Assembly (NCBI GenBank): GCA_947475465.1
Contig: CANJLK010000035.1
Span: 1 to 35,933, forward strand
DNA: 35,933 bases
From: Caulobacteraceae bacterium
Lineage (GTDB): Bacteria; Pseudomonadota; Alphaproteobacteria; Caulobacterales; Caulobacteraceae
Reading direction: 5' to 3'
The translations under genes and the position numbers were made by a program. Under the pieces are notes generated by a model. It was not told where the DNA came from. It saw only the letters and a program-made list of their open reading frames with translations, and made no database searches. This document shows, in pieces, positions 17,258 to 26,306 of the stretch. Within the stretch, counting starts at the first letter, position 1. Each line of letters starts with the position of its first letter.

Positions 17258-19507
17258 CGCCATCAGCCCCGCCAGCACCTTGTCCGGCGTGATCGGATAG
17301 TCCCGCACACGCACGCCACAGGCGTTGTAGATGGCGTTGGCCACCGCCGCGCCGGCCCCGGAGATGCCGAGTTCGCCGACGCCCTTGATGCCCATGGGGT
17401 TGGCCTTCTCGTCCTCCTCGTCGAGCATGATTGCGTCGAGCTCGCCGATGTCGGCCTGGACGGGGACCAGATAGGCCGCCATGTCCTGGTTGATGAACGA
17501 GCCATAGCGCGGGTCGAAGGCGTTGCCCTCGGTGAGCGCCGAGCCGACGCCCCAGATCATCCCGCCGGTCAGCTGGCTGCGGGCGGTCTTGTAGTTGAGG
17601 ATCCGCCCGGCCGCGAAGACCCCCAGCATGCGGCGCACGCGCACCTCGCCGGTGACCGTGTCGATGCCGACCTCCACGAAGTGGGCGCCGTAGGTCTGGG
17701 TGCTCCACTTGCCGGAGTCCTCGGCGGGCTTGATCTCGCCCTCGACTGTGAGTCCGTCGGGGCGGTTGCGGCGGATCAGCTCGGCGATCGTCTCCGAGCG
17801 GTTGGAGATGGCGACGATGCCGTCCTGGAACGTCACATTCTCGGACGGGCCGCCATAGAGCGGCGAGGCCGGATCGGCGACGGCGATCTCGACGATGGCC
17901 TTGCGCAGGTTCATGCCCGCCTCGAAGCAGGCCGAGCCGGCGGTGGCCGCGCCGAACTGGCCGCCGGAGCCTGGCGCCGGCGGCAGCTCGCTGTCGCCGA
18001 TCTCCACCCGCACCGATTTCAGCGGCACGCCCATGGTCTCCGCCGCGATCTGGCCCAGCACCGTGTAGGTGCCGGTGCCGATGTCGGTCATGCCCTGCTT
18101 GACCGTGATCACGCCCTCGGCGTCGACGGTGAAGCTGGCCTTGGCCGGCAGTAGGCTCGACCCGCGGATCGCGGTCGCCATGCCCAGCCCAAGGGTCCAG
18201 CGGCCGTCGCGCACCCGGCCGGGTACAGAAACGCGCTTGTCCCACCCGAACCGCTCCGCGCCCTCGCGCAGGCAGCGGGTCAGCTGGCGCGACGAGAACG
18301 GCCGGCCGTCCTCCGGATTGACCTCGGGCTCGTTGATGACCCGCAGCTCCAGGGGATCGATGCCCAGCTTTTCGGCCAGCTCGTCCATGGCGCATTCGAA
18401 GGCCAACGTGCCCGACCCCTCCCCTGGCGCGCGCATGGCGCCTGCGACCGGCAGGTCGAGGTGGAAGATGCGGTGGCCAGTCAGGCGGTTGGGCGCCGAA
18501 TAGAGCGGCCGCGAGAAGTTGGAGCCGCGCTCGACGAAATTGCCAACCCGCCCCAGGTGGGTCTGGGTGATCAGCGACATGGCGGTCAGCTTGCCGTCCG
18601 GCGTCGCCCCCAGCCGCGCGTGCAGCCGCGTGGCCGGGCGGTGAATGGTGCCGTGCATCATCTGCTGGCGTGTGAAGGCCACCTTCACCGGGCGGCCGAT
18701 TTCGCGCGACGCCAGCGCCGCCAGCGTCAGGTCCTCGTACCAGCTTGCCTTGGCGCCGAAACCGCCGCCGATGTAGCGGGTCAGCAGGTGGACGTTCTCA
18801 GGCGGGATCTTCAGGGTCTCGGCCAGGCCGTGCTGGGTCTTGCGGACCAGCTGGACCGAGGCATGGACCGTCAGCTTGTCGCCTTCCCACCACGCGGTGG
18901 TGGCGCAGGGCTCCATGGTGCAGTGGTTCTGCGGCGGCGTGCGCCAGACCGCGTCCACCCGCACCGGGGCCGCGGCGAAGGCCGCGGCGAAGTCGCCCAC
19001 CTGGACGTCGCTCTCGCCGGGGGGATGCTCGCCCTCATCGCCGATCGGGTCGAACGTGACCTCGGGAGCCTCGATCTCGTAGTCCACCTTGACCAGGGCG
19101 GCTGCGGCCGTAGCGTTCTCCAGGGTGTCGGCCACGACGAAGGCGACCTGCTCGCCCCAATAGCTGACCCGGTCGAATTCGAAGGCCGGGGTGGTCAGCG
19201 GCTGGAAGAAGTTGAGCATGACGTTGCGCGGCGCCTGCTCGGGCACGTCGAAGTGGCTCCAGGCCAGGGCGACGCCGGGCGCGGCGCGGGCCGCCGCCAG
19301 GTCGACGCTGAGAATCCGGCCGCGGGCGATGGTCGAGGGAACCATGACGCCATAGGCCGGCGGCGACGGCGGGACGACCTCATGGGCGTAGGCCGCTGTC
19401 CCGGAGACCTTGAGCGGCCCCTCGTAGCGGTCCACCGCCTTGCCGATCAGGCGCGAGCGGTTCTCCTTGATCGGGTTGGAGCCGGCCCAGTCGGCGACCT
19501 GGGTCAA
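17246..19507 (-). CDS. Xanthine dehydrogenase family protein, molybdopterin-binding subunit (PaoC/YagR-like)
   Basis: A 753-residue large subunit of a molybdenum hydroxylase, which oxidises an aldehyde or N-heterocycle with water as oxygen source. Typical segments: [24 protein letters not shown] at the N-terminus, [32 protein letters not shown] and, at the end, [10 protein letters not shown] with the catalytic glutamate near residue 712. Overall organisation matches E. coli PaoC, which carries a molybdopterin-cytosine-dinucleotide cofactor. The start is TTG at 19505-19507, overlapping the TGA of the FAD subunit (TTGA). The real substrate is not readable. It is third in a coupled operon running 2Fe-2S, FAD, Mo subunits. 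Confidence 0.92.
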   Translation of the reverse strand: MTQVADWAGSNPIKENRSRLIGKAVDRYEGPLKVSGTAAYAHEVVPPSPPAYGVMVPSTIARGRILSVDLAAARAAPGVALAWSHFDVPEQAPRNVMLNFFQPLTTPAFEFDRVSYWGEQVAFVVADTLENATAAAALVKVDYEIEAPEVTFDPIGDEGEHPPGESDVQVGDFAAAFAAAPVRVDAVWRTPPQNHCTMEPCATTAWWEGDKLTVHASVQLVRKTQHGLAETLKIPPENVHLLTRYIGGGFGAKASWYEDLTLAALASREIGRPVKVAFTRQQMMHGTIHRPATRLHARLGATPDGKLTAMSLITQTHLGRVGNFVERGSNFSRPLYSAPNRLTGHRIFHLDLPVAGAMRAPGEGSGTLAFECAMDELAEKLGIDPLELRVINEPEVNPEDGRPFSSRQLTRCLREGAERFGWDKRVSVPGRVRDGRWTLGLGMATAIRGSSLLPAKASFTVDAEGVITVKQGMTDIGTGTYTVLGQIAAETMGVPLKSVRVEIGDSELPPAPGSGGQFGAATAGSACFEAGMNLRKAIVEIAVADPASPLYGGPSENVTFQDGIVAISNRSETIAELIRRNRPDGLTVEGEIKPAEDSGKWSTQTYGAHFVEVGIDTVTGEVRVRRMLGVFAAGRILNYKTARSQLTGGMIWGVGSALTEGNAFDPRYGSFINQDMAAYLVPVQADIGELDAIMLDEEDEKANPMGIKGVGELGISGAGAAVANAIYNACGVRVRDYPITPDKVLAGLMALGK

Positions 19508-20454
19508 GCGCCGCGTCCTTGGCTGCGGGCCGTCTCCACCGCGACAGGGACGAGGCGGTGCAGCAGGTCAATCTTGAACTGGTTTCGGCCATTGCTGCGC
19601 GCCGGCGCCAGCTCGGCGGCTATGGCTTCCGACGGCGATCCGCCGCCTGCCAGGACCGCCTCGGCCAGATGGGCGCGCCAGGGCTTGTGGGCGACCGCGC
19701 CAAACGCCATCCGGCCGCCGGCCACGGCGACGCTGGCCAGGCCCGCGGCGTAGGACGCACGGTCGCGGACCTTGCGGTAGACCTGTCCGCCGGACGGCGG
19801 CGGCGGAAGGACCACCGCCGTGATCAGTTCCCCGGCCGAAAGGCTGGTCTCGATGTGCGGCGTGTCGCCCGGCAGGCGGTGCAGGTCCTCCAGCGGGATG
19901 GTGCGGCTGTTGTCCGACACGACCTCCACCTGTGCGTCGAGGATCGAAAGCGCCACGGCCATGTCGGAAGGATGGGTCGCGATACAGGCCTGGCTGGCTC
20001 CCAGGATCGCCGAGTTGCGGTTGAGACCCTCGAGCGCGCTGCATCCCGATCCGGGCAGGCGCTTATTGCAGGGCTTGGTGGTGTCGTAGAAATAGGCGCA
20101 GCGCGTGCGCTGCAGGAGGTTTCCGCCCGTCGTCGCCTTGTTGCGCAGCTGGCCCGACCCGCCGGCCACGATCGCCTGGACCAGCACCGGATAGCGCGCG
20201 CGGACCCGCTCGTCGGCGGCGAGCCGGCTGTTGGTGACCATGGCGCCGATCCGAAGCCCGCCGTCGGCGGTATCCTCGATGGCCGCCAGCGGAAGGCGGC
20301 CGATGTCGATCAGATGCGCGGGATGCTCGATCTCCAGCTTCATCAGGTCCAGCAGGTTGGTGCCGCCGGCGATGAACTTGGCGTTGGGGTGCTCGGCGGC
20401 GGCCTTGGCGGCGCCGGCCGCATCCGTGGCGCGCTCATATGAAAACGGCCTCAT
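19504..20454 (-). CDS. Molybdenum hydroxylase FAD/[4Fe-4S] subunit (PaoB/YagS-like)
   Basis: 316 residues. ATG at 20454 is used because it gives the family start MRPFSYERA and overlaps the upstream stop by ATGA; a longer frame starting near 20517 would run into the Fe-S subunit. The FAD-binding PCMH domain has [14 protein letters not shown] and [13 protein letters not shown]. Four cysteines (C119, C129, C138, C157 in [27 protein letters not shown]) match the extra [4Fe-4S] insertion known in PaoB-type and 4-hydroxybenzoyl-CoA reductase-type flavin subunits. The C-terminal CO dehydrogenase flavoprotein domain follows. It passes electrons from the Fe-S subunit to FAD and on to the acceptor. Confidence 0.92.
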   Translation of the reverse strand: MRPFSYERATDAAGAAKAAAEHPNAKFIAGGTNLLDLMKLEIEHPAHLIDIGRLPLAAIEDTADGGLRIGAMVTNSRLAADERVRARYPVLVQAIVAGGSGQLRNKATTGGNLLQRTRCAYFYDTTKPCNKRLPGSGCSALEGLNRNSAILGASQACIATHPSDMAVALSILDAQVEVVSDNSRTIPLEDLHRLPGDTPHIETSLSAGELITAVVLPPPPSGGQVYRKVRDRASYAAGLASVAVAGGRMAFGAVAHKPWRAHLAEAVLAGGGSPSEAIAAELAPARSNGRNQFKIDLLHRLVPVAVETARSQGRGA

Positions 20455-20957
20455 GCCGCGCCTCCGGCATAGCTCTTGATGGCCGCCACGATCTGCGGAT
20501 AGGCAGAGCAGCGGCAAATGTTACCGCTCATCCGCTCACGCAGTTCATCGTCGGTGAGGGTGATCCTGGCCGTCAGGTCGGCGGTCTCCTGGCTGGGCCA
20601 GTTCTGCTTGACCTCTTCCAGCATGCCGAGCGCCGAGCAGATCTGGCCAGGCGTGCAGTAGCCGCACTGGAAGGCGTCCTCGGTGAGGAAGGCCGTCTGC
20701 AGCGGATGCAGCTTCTCGGGCGTGCCTATGCCCTCGATGGTGGTGACCGAGTCACCGTCGTGCATCACCGCCAGGGACAGGCAGGAATTGATCCGCACCC
20801 CGTTCACCAGGACGGTGCAGGCCCCGCATTGGCCGTGGTCGCAGCCCTTCTTCGTGCCCGGCAGGCCCAGGTGTTCGCGAAGGGTGTCCAGCAGGGTCGT
20901 GCGCGTGTCGAGATCGAGCGCGCGGGCCTCCCCGTTGACCGTGATTGTGGTGCGCAA
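20451..20957 (-). CDS. Molybdenum hydroxylase [2Fe-2S] subunit (PaoA/YagT-like)
   Basis: A 168-residue small subunit with two [2Fe-2S] clusters. The plant-type ferredoxin domain has C39, C44, C47 and C59 ([16 protein letters not shown]). The helical domain has C98, C101, C148 and C150 ([12 protein letters not shown]). It starts at once with the first strand ([10 protein letters not shown]), so no Tat signal peptide is encoded, unlike the periplasmic E. coli PaoA as I recall it. It is the first gene of the operon. The 58 bp upstream, before the bolA gene stop, are short for a promoter, so readthrough from bolA is possible. Confidence 0.93.
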   Translation of the reverse strand: MRTTITVNGEARALDLDTRTTLLDTLREHLGLPGTKKGCDHGQCGACTVLVNGVRINSCLSLAVMHDGDSVTTIEGIGTPEKLHPLQTAFLTEDAFQCGYCTPGQICSALGMLEEVKQNWPSQETADLTARITLTDDELRERMSGNICRCSAYPQIVAAIKSYAGGAA

Positions 20958-21015
20958 AATGCCGGCTCCCCAGACTTGACGACGATGGCCGCGCGATGGG
21001 CGGCTCTTGAAAAAT

Positions 21016-21297
21016 TCAGCTCTCGCCGGGCGCGAGCGCCTTGACCGAGAGCGCGTGGACCGGGCCAGCCAGCTCCAGCGCCAGGGCCCGATACACCATT
21101 CGCTGCCGGGCGACCTTACCCTGGCCCGCGAAGGCCGGCGCTTCGATCACCACGTTGAAGTGGCTCTCACCGCCGTGGCCGGCGCCGGCGTGGCCGGCGT
21201 GGCGCGCGGAGTCGTCTTCGATCTCCAGCCGGCTGGGCCGGAACGCCTCGGTGAGCTTGAGTTGGATGGCTTCAAATATGGCGCCCATCGTCGGCAT
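21016..21297 (-). CDS. BolA family protein
   Basis: About 93 residues from ATG 21297 (MPTMGAIFEAIQLKLTEAF). Further upstream starts add 15 residues of unconserved sequence. The BolA core is clear: LEIEDDSARHAGHAGAGHGGESHFNVVIEAPAF and RQRMVYRALALEL. BolA proteins act with monothiol glutaredoxins in Fe-S trafficking or as stress regulators. It is divergent from the J-domain gene, with 43 bp between starts. This pairing next to cobST is common in Alphaproteobacteria as far as I recall. Confidence 0.92.
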   Translation of the reverse strand: MPTMGAIFEAIQLKLTEAFRPSRLEIEDDSARHAGHAGAGHGGESHFNVVIEAPAFAGQGKVARQRMVYRALALELAGPVHALSVKALAPGES

Positions 21298-21340
21298 CTT
21301 CAATTCTTGAAAGGGATTATCTCGGCCCCATACTTGTCGC

Positions 21341-21991
21341 ATGGCCGGCGCGTTTCAATACAAGCCTCGATTTGTCGATATCCGCGTTCGACCGCCCTCG
21401 AAAGAGGAGGACGCGCGGGCGCACGACGTCAACGCGCTGAAGCCGGGCGAACGGGCCTGCGACCATCATGGCTGCCGGGCCGCCGCGACGGCCAAGGCGC
21501 CGAAGTCGCGCGACATGTTGAACGAGCACTACTGGTTCTGCCAGCCGCACGCGGCGGAATACAATCGCAACTGGAACTTCTTCGCCGGCATGAGCGAGGG
21601 CGAGGTGCGCCGCCGCCAGCAGGAAGAACTGTTCACCGGCGGGCGGCCCACCTGGGAGATGAAGGCGTCGAACCGCTCGCGGGAGGCCGCCGCCGCCGCG
21701 CACAAGTTCAATCAGGGCGAAGGCTATCGCGATCCTTTCAACCTGTTCGGCAAGAACGGCGGCAAGGCCATGCCTGAAGCCGAGGACCGGCGGATCGGCA
21801 AGATCGAGCGCAACGCACTCGCCGACCTGGATCTGGACGCCCGCGCCGACGGCCAGAAGATCCGCACCCGCTACACCGAACTCGTGCGCCGACTGCACCC
21901 GGACGCCAACGGCGGCGACCGGGCCGGCGAGCATCGCCTGCAGCGAGTGATCAAGGCCTACCAGTCCCTGCGCAAGGCGGGCCTGGTCTAG
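21341..21991 (+). CDS. J-domain (DnaJ-like) protein with N-terminal Cys/His motif
   Basis: 216 residues. The J-domain is at the C-terminus: YTELVRRLHPDANGGDR contains HPD at 186-188, followed by a final helix VIKAYQSLRKAGL. The HPD loop is what stimulates DnaK ATPase. The N-terminal half holds C40, C45, C67 and H70 (ACDHHGC and WFCQPH), spaced like a zinc site. It is followed by a Trp/Phe-rich stretch (NRNWNFFAGM) and a charged linker. There is no G/F region or DnaJ zinc finger, so this is a J-only co-chaperone with its own client site. Clients are unknown; nearness to bolA hints at Fe-S or metal biology. Confidence 0.9.
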   Translation: MAGAFQYKPRFVDIRVRPPSKEEDARAHDVNALKPGERACDHHGCRAAATAKAPKSRDMLNEHYWFCQPHAAEYNRNWNFFAGMSEGEVRRRQQEELFTGGRPTWEMKASNRSREAAAAAHKFNQGEGYRDPFNLFGKNGGKAMPEAEDRRIGKIERNALADLDLDARADGQKIRTRYTELVRRLHPDANGGDRAGEHRLQRVIKAYQSLRKAGLV

Positions 21992-22012
21992 CCCGGGACC
22001 CGCTCCCCTCAC

Positions 22013-22029
22013 CGGGGAAATTTTCCCCG
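22013..22029. repeat. Short perfect palindrome after the J-domain gene
   Basis: CGGGGAAA, T, TTTCCCCG: 8-bp arms around one base, 21 bp past the stop codon. It could serve as a weak terminator or be a dispersed palindrome. No T-tract follows beyond the arm itself. Confidence 0.45.
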
Positions 22030-22171
22030 TCCGGACGCGGCGCCTCAACCCTCGTGAGAAAGCCCGCGCCAACGTGCATGTCGGCGCAACCTTGCGCATC
22101 GCGTCGCAACTTATCCCGTGTGACCAAGTCCCCGCATATGACCCCCGATTGAAAACAGGGGTTGTTTTATC

Positions 22172-22969
22172 ATGTCTTTCCGCAGTTTCGCCGCCGCAGC
22201 AGTCATCTCCGCCGCCCTGGGGGCATCGGCGGTCGCCACCGGCGCCCAGGCCGCCAACGTCACGCTTCCCGACGCGACCTTCAGCGGCGGTATCCGCTAT
22301 TTCCCGTTCACCGAGCACTTCGGGCAAGGGACCAACGCCACCAGCGCCACACACAGTGATTCCCTCGGCAATGTCGGCGCGACGGCCGACCTCGCCACCC
22401 AGGAAGTCACCGCCTACGGCAACAGCACGGCCATCGGCGGGGGCCTGATCGCCGACGCCCGCCTGAAATACTACTTCGCCCTGCTGAGCGGCACGCCGGG
22501 CGCGATCCACGTGCTTATCGACACCGCGGCCACGGCCAGCGGTTACGGCTCCTACTTCGCCGAAGCCGAGGTCGATCTGAACGCCAAGGACGGGACGCTC
22601 AACAAGACCCTGGCCTACGCCCACGCCTGTGGCGCCATAGGCTTCTGCAACCCCTTCGCCAACCACTACCTCGACGGTGGCAACCTGCCGGTCGTGATCC
22701 AGGCGAACAAGATCTACAGCATCACCCTGCTGGTCGATGGGCACACCACCAACCCCGACAGCGGCTTTTCAGCCATGGCGGACCCGACCTTCACCCTGGA
22801 CCCCGACTTTGTGGCCCCGACCGACGCCCACTTCGTCTTCAGTGAGAACCTACCGGTTATCGACACCGACGCGGTTCCCGAGCCCGCCACCTGGGCGATG
22901 ATGCTGCTGGGCTTCGGCGGCCTGGGCGCGATCCTGCGCCGTCGGAGGTCCAGCCTCATGGCGGCCTGA
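22172..22969 (+). CDS. PEPxxWA-CTERM sorting domain-containing protein
   Basis: 265 residues. Signal peptide MSFRSFAAAAVISAALGASAVATGAQA. The mature region is a beta-rich Thr/Gly/Asn/Asp domain with a single Cys pair (ACGAIGFC). The C-terminus has PEPATWAMMLLGFGGLGAILRRRRS, the PEPxxWA-CTERM tripartite signal (motif, helix, basic tail) cleaved by an exosortase-type system before surface export. Its ATG has AGGGG 13 bp before it. Function is unknown; such proteins are often surface or matrix-associated. It starts the accessory block between the J-domain gene and cobS. Confidence 0.92.
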   Translation: MSFRSFAAAAVISAALGASAVATGAQAANVTLPDATFSGGIRYFPFTEHFGQGTNATSATHSDSLGNVGATADLATQEVTAYGNSTAIGGGLIADARLKYYFALLSGTPGAIHVLIDTAATASGYGSYFAEAEVDLNAKDGTLNKTLAYAHACGAIGFCNPFANHYLDGGNLPVVIQANKIYSITLLVDGHTTNPDSGFSAMADPTFTLDPDFVAPTDAHFVFSENLPVIDTDAVPEPATWAMMLLGFGGLGAILRRRRSSLMAA

Positions 22970-22993
22970 CTCCGTCAGGCGCAGGCCGCTCTG

Positions 22994-23728
22994 TTACGGC
23001 GCGATATGCGCCGCGGTCAGTTCGGCCCGCGCGGCCTCCAGCTCAGCGCGGAAGGCCGGCTTGGTCATCAGTTCGGCAACCAGCGCGGTCGCCAGGACGT
23101 GTCCGGCTTCCAGGTCGCTTCGGTAATGGGCGCCGCACACCAGACGGCTATCGGCGTAGTCGGAGGCTCGCGCCAGGATGATCTGGGCGTTGCCGGGCAT
23201 CAGGTTCGCCAGGACCTCGGCGGAGGCGTAGCCCATGGTCGAATGGCCGCTGGGATAGGCGCTCTTGATCGCGTCGCTCCTGTTGCACGGGTTGAGCGTC
23301 GGGTCCGCGTGCCAGGGCCGGGTGCGCTGGAAATAGGCCTTGGCGCGCTTGGCCGCGACACTGTCCTCGTTGCGCAGGTCGGCGAACAATTGCGCGGTGG
23401 CCGGAAAGCGCTGCAGGTCGAAGGCTGGACCGAAGACATCGGCGATCGAGCGCACGTCTTCGATTTCGTCGTCCTGCTTGGCCTGGGCGAAACGTTCCGG
23501 CGTGCGCTCGGCCTCCACGCGGTGGAGATCGGCCAGTTCGGCCAGGGTCTGCGGAGCGCCATCCTTCGCCGGCGGGGGCAGCAGGACGGCGGGGTCGAGT
23601 TCGCCAGGGCTGAGGAACTTCGACACCGGCGCCGGGGCGGGCGCAGGCGCCGCCCGGTCCTGGGCGATGGCGTCGCCCGCGATGAACAACAGGGCGCAGA
23701 CGCCCGCGAGCGCGATCTGGTTACGCAT
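22994..23728 (-). CDS. Class A (PhoN-like) acid phosphatase, PAP2 superfamily
   Basis: 244 residues with signal peptide MRNQIALAGVCALLFIAGDAIA, so periplasmic. The three-part phosphatase signature is whole: K130-x6-R137-P138, P159-S160-G161-H162, and S194-R195-x5-H201-x3-D205. Class A non-specific acid phosphatases release phosphate from organic phosphomonoesters. The start has GGAGATC before it. It lies 21 bp behind the TonB receptor gene, so the two are very probably one transcript for phosphate-ester use; that link is an inference. Confidence 0.93.
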   Translation of the reverse strand: MRNQIALAGVCALLFIAGDAIAQDRAAPAPAPAPVSKFLSPGELDPAVLLPPPAKDGAPQTLAELADLHRVEAERTPERFAQAKQDDEIEDVRSIADVFGPAFDLQRFPATAQLFADLRNEDSVAAKRAKAYFQRTRPWHADPTLNPCNRSDAIKSAYPSGHSTMGYASAEVLANLMPGNAQIILARASDYADSRLVCGAHYRSDLEAGHVLATALVAELMTKPAFRAELEAARAELTAAHIAP

Positions 23729-23749
23729 CCCGATCTCCGTGGCTGAGGG

Positions 23750-26080
23750 TTAGAAGTTGACCTTGAGCGAGACCTGGTAGTTCCGCTCCGGTTGGAAGTA
23801 GTACTGGTCGTATGGGACGGTCTTGCCGGGCTTGATCGACGTGAATTTCTGGCTGTCCATGAGGTTGTAGATCGCCCCTTCAAGCCGGTAGCGGTCGAAC
23901 CTGTAGACCACCGACAGGTCCGCCGAATGGTAGCCGGGGATCTTGTAGGCGGCCGGTTCGCCCTCCGCGCCCCACTGGACGCCGGTGTACTTGTCCGCCA
24001 GCGAGACCGACCAGTGCTCGTCGTTGTAGAGGACGCCGATGGCGGCGGTGGACTTGGGCGCGCTGGCGATCTGCTTGCCGCCGACGATGGTCACCGGCAC
24101 GCCCAGGATATTGGTGCTGGCGCCCTGGGCCTTGGCCGAATTGATCGAGCCATTGGCGAACAGGAAGAGGTTGCCGGTCGCCGCGTAGGTGATCGAACCC
24201 TCGACCCCCTTATAGACCGCGCCGCCCAGGTTGAAGGTGGCGGTGACCGCCCCAAGGACCGGGTCGTTGGCGGAAACGGTCTGGATCTTGTTCTTGAAAT
24301 CGATGTCGTAGACGTCGGCGTCGATGGTGAACCTGCCGCCGTGGTAGACGAGCCCCGCCTGGTAGTTCGTCGACTCCTGCGGCTCCAGCTGGTTGAGCTG
24401 AGGGTTGACCACTTGGGTCACGCTGATGTCGGGCAACAGGAAGCCGGTGGCGTACTGGGCGTAGACCGACAGATTGTCCCGGACCTTGTAGTTGGCGGTC
24501 AGGAAATAGAGCGTTTTGGTGAAGGTCTTGGAGTCGTGGAACGGCAGCCGGGACTTCTGATTGACGTCGGCGTTCACGAAGATCCGTTCGTGCAGATACT
24601 TGAGGCCGGGCGTGATCGTCAGCTGGGTCGTCGGCTTCCATTCGAAGTCGATGAACGGCTCGTACTGATGCCAGCCAGAGAACTGCAGGTACTCAAGGTA
24701 CTGCGGCACGCCGGCCAGCACCTTCTGGCGGTAGTCGACGACATAGGGGCCGCCGATCTTGCTGGCCGTGGCGTCATAGTCGTAGCGCGCGCGGGGCCCG
24801 GTATCGGCCGTTTCCAGCCAGAGACCGGCCTTGATCTTGCCGAACGACAGGTCCTGGTCGAGGTGCAGGATGTCGCCGTAGATCTTGTAGACATTGAGCT
24901 TGGTGTAGCCGGGGACGTGGCCGTTCACGACCGCCTTGCCGCCCGGCGTCTGGGTGATCGACAGGCCGGTCTTGTTGGCAATGTCGGCGACAGAGAGCGT
25001 CGGATCGAGCGCCGATTCCGTATCGTTCTTGTAGTAGTAGCTGTAGGCTGTGTCCTCGAACTTGAGGCTGGGCGTGATGTCGCCGGTGAGCTTGGCGTAG
25101 TTGAAATAGGTGTGCTTCACGACCAGGTTATAGCCGTAGTAGGTCGGGTTCGCCGGGTTGGCGTCGAGGGCGAAGTTCTTCCCGTAGAGCGCGACCTGGG
25201 CCAGCGTCGCGCCGGCGCTGTCGTTGGTGTGGATGCGAGTGTAGTTCCAGGTGCCGAGCACCGTCAGCTTCCAGCTGCCGGCCAGGGGGAAGACCGCGCG
25301 GACCAGCTGGTTGTAGGCTTTGGCCTTGCTGAGGCTCAGCGCGCCGTCCGTCGACAGTTCCTGGAAATTGAACAGGGCGTGCGCGCCATTCAACTGGTCG
25401 ATGTCGCCGGTGGAGAGCTTGGTCACCGACATGTAGGTGTTCCACGACCCCGCCGTCAGGGACTGGGACCCGCCCCGCTCGTCGCTGACTTCCGGCGAAA
25501 ACAGGTTGATCGATCCGCCGAAGGTGGCGACCCCCAGCTGGCTGGCTTCGCCGGGCCCACGATCCACGACCACAGCGCCGATGGTCGACGAGGGGAAGAA
25601 GGAGGTCGAGTGGTGGGTCGGGCCGTTGGCGTCGCCCCAGGGGATGCCGTCGTAGGTGATGTTGTATTCGCCATCCTTGAAGCCGCGCAGGGTGGTCTTG
25701 GCCTCGCCCAGGCCCGCCCCATTGAAGGAGGTTCCCGACAGGCTGGGCGCCAGGTTGACGATCTGGGTGTAGTCGGCGGTGGCCGGTATGAACTGGTCGA
25801 TGGCCTTGCGGTCGATGATCGACTGCGGCTCGACGGCCTGCAGCGAGGCCTTGGTGGGCGCCGCGGTGATGACGGCGCTCCGGCCGGTGACCACCAGCTC
25901 CTCGACCTGGCGGCCGAAGTCGGCATTCTCCGGATCGATGCGCACCGGGCCGGCCTCCGCGGCGGCGGCTTCGGCCGCGTGGGCCCCGCTTCCCGCGCCC
26001 AGGGCGGCGGCCAGGGCCAGGGCGGAGGCAGCCGCCATCCAGCGGCCGCGGGCGGCCCCTGTCATCATCGATTGTCGCAT
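23750..26080 (-). CDS. TonB-dependent receptor
   Basis: About 776 residues using the ATG at 26080, which has GGGGA six bases upstream. In-frame ATG/TTG starts lie 6-27 bp earlier and change only the first few residues. A signal peptide ends GAGSGAHA. The plug domain (about 60-180) has EELVVTGRS, TTLRGFKDGEYNITYDGIPWGD and VVDRGPGEASQLGVATFGGSINLF. A long beta-barrel follows, ending YQVSLKVNF with the C-terminal Phe of outer-membrane proteins. No TonB N-terminal signalling domain is present. The ligand is unknown; the coupled acid phosphatase suggests a phosphorylated organic compound. Confidence 0.94.
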   Translation of the reverse strand: MRQSMMTGAARGRWMAAASALALAAALGAGSGAHAAEAAAAEAGPVRIDPENADFGRQVEELVVTGRSAVITAAPTKASLQAVEPQSIIDRKAIDQFIPATADYTQIVNLAPSLSGTSFNGAGLGEAKTTLRGFKDGEYNITYDGIPWGDANGPTHHSTSFFPSSTIGAVVVDRGPGEASQLGVATFGGSINLFSPEVSDERGGSQSLTAGSWNTYMSVTKLSTGDIDQLNGAHALFNFQELSTDGALSLSKAKAYNQLVRAVFPLAGSWKLTVLGTWNYTRIHTNDSAGATLAQVALYGKNFALDANPANPTYYGYNLVVKHTYFNYAKLTGDITPSLKFEDTAYSYYYKNDTESALDPTLSVADIANKTGLSITQTPGGKAVVNGHVPGYTKLNVYKIYGDILHLDQDLSFGKIKAGLWLETADTGPRARYDYDATASKIGGPYVVDYRQKVLAGVPQYLEYLQFSGWHQYEPFIDFEWKPTTQLTITPGLKYLHERIFVNADVNQKSRLPFHDSKTFTKTLYFLTANYKVRDNLSVYAQYATGFLLPDISVTQVVNPQLNQLEPQESTNYQAGLVYHGGRFTIDADVYDIDFKNKIQTVSANDPVLGAVTATFNLGGAVYKGVEGSITYAATGNLFLFANGSINSAKAQGASTNILGVPVTIVGGKQIASAPKSTAAIGVLYNDEHWSVSLADKYTGVQWGAEGEPAAYKIPGYHSADLSVVYRFDRYRLEGAIYNLMDSQKFTSIKPGKTVPYDQYYFQPERNYQVSLKVNF

Positions 26081-26306
26081 CGTCATCCCCATCGCAACGC
26101 CGGCCAAACCGGCTTGCGGACCGCTTCAGGTCCGCGCGGAGGGGTTCTCTTAATTCAGGCCAAGCTATGCAAATGAAGGTTTTATTGCACTTTTACCTCA
26201 GACTCGCGTCACGCTTCATCTATTCCCCGGAAAAACCGAGATAATATTTCCGCCGAATGCTCAGTGTGCAAATCATCTGTCCGCGGAACTTGTGGCGTAC
26301 CCCGCC
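26081..26306. other. AT-richer spacer upstream of the TonB receptor
   Basis: 226 bp, lower in GC than its surroundings. It probably holds the promoter of the TonB receptor-phosphatase unit, since it faces leftwards; the AKR gene ends here and does not need it. A-rich tracts lie around 26160-26250. I see no clear Fur box or Pho box. Confidence 0.4.

Noticed and set aside
23792..26176. 794-codon plus-strand frame opposite the TonB receptor
   Set aside because: Antisense shadow caused by high third-position GC; the minus-strand frame has plug, barrel and C-terminal Phe.
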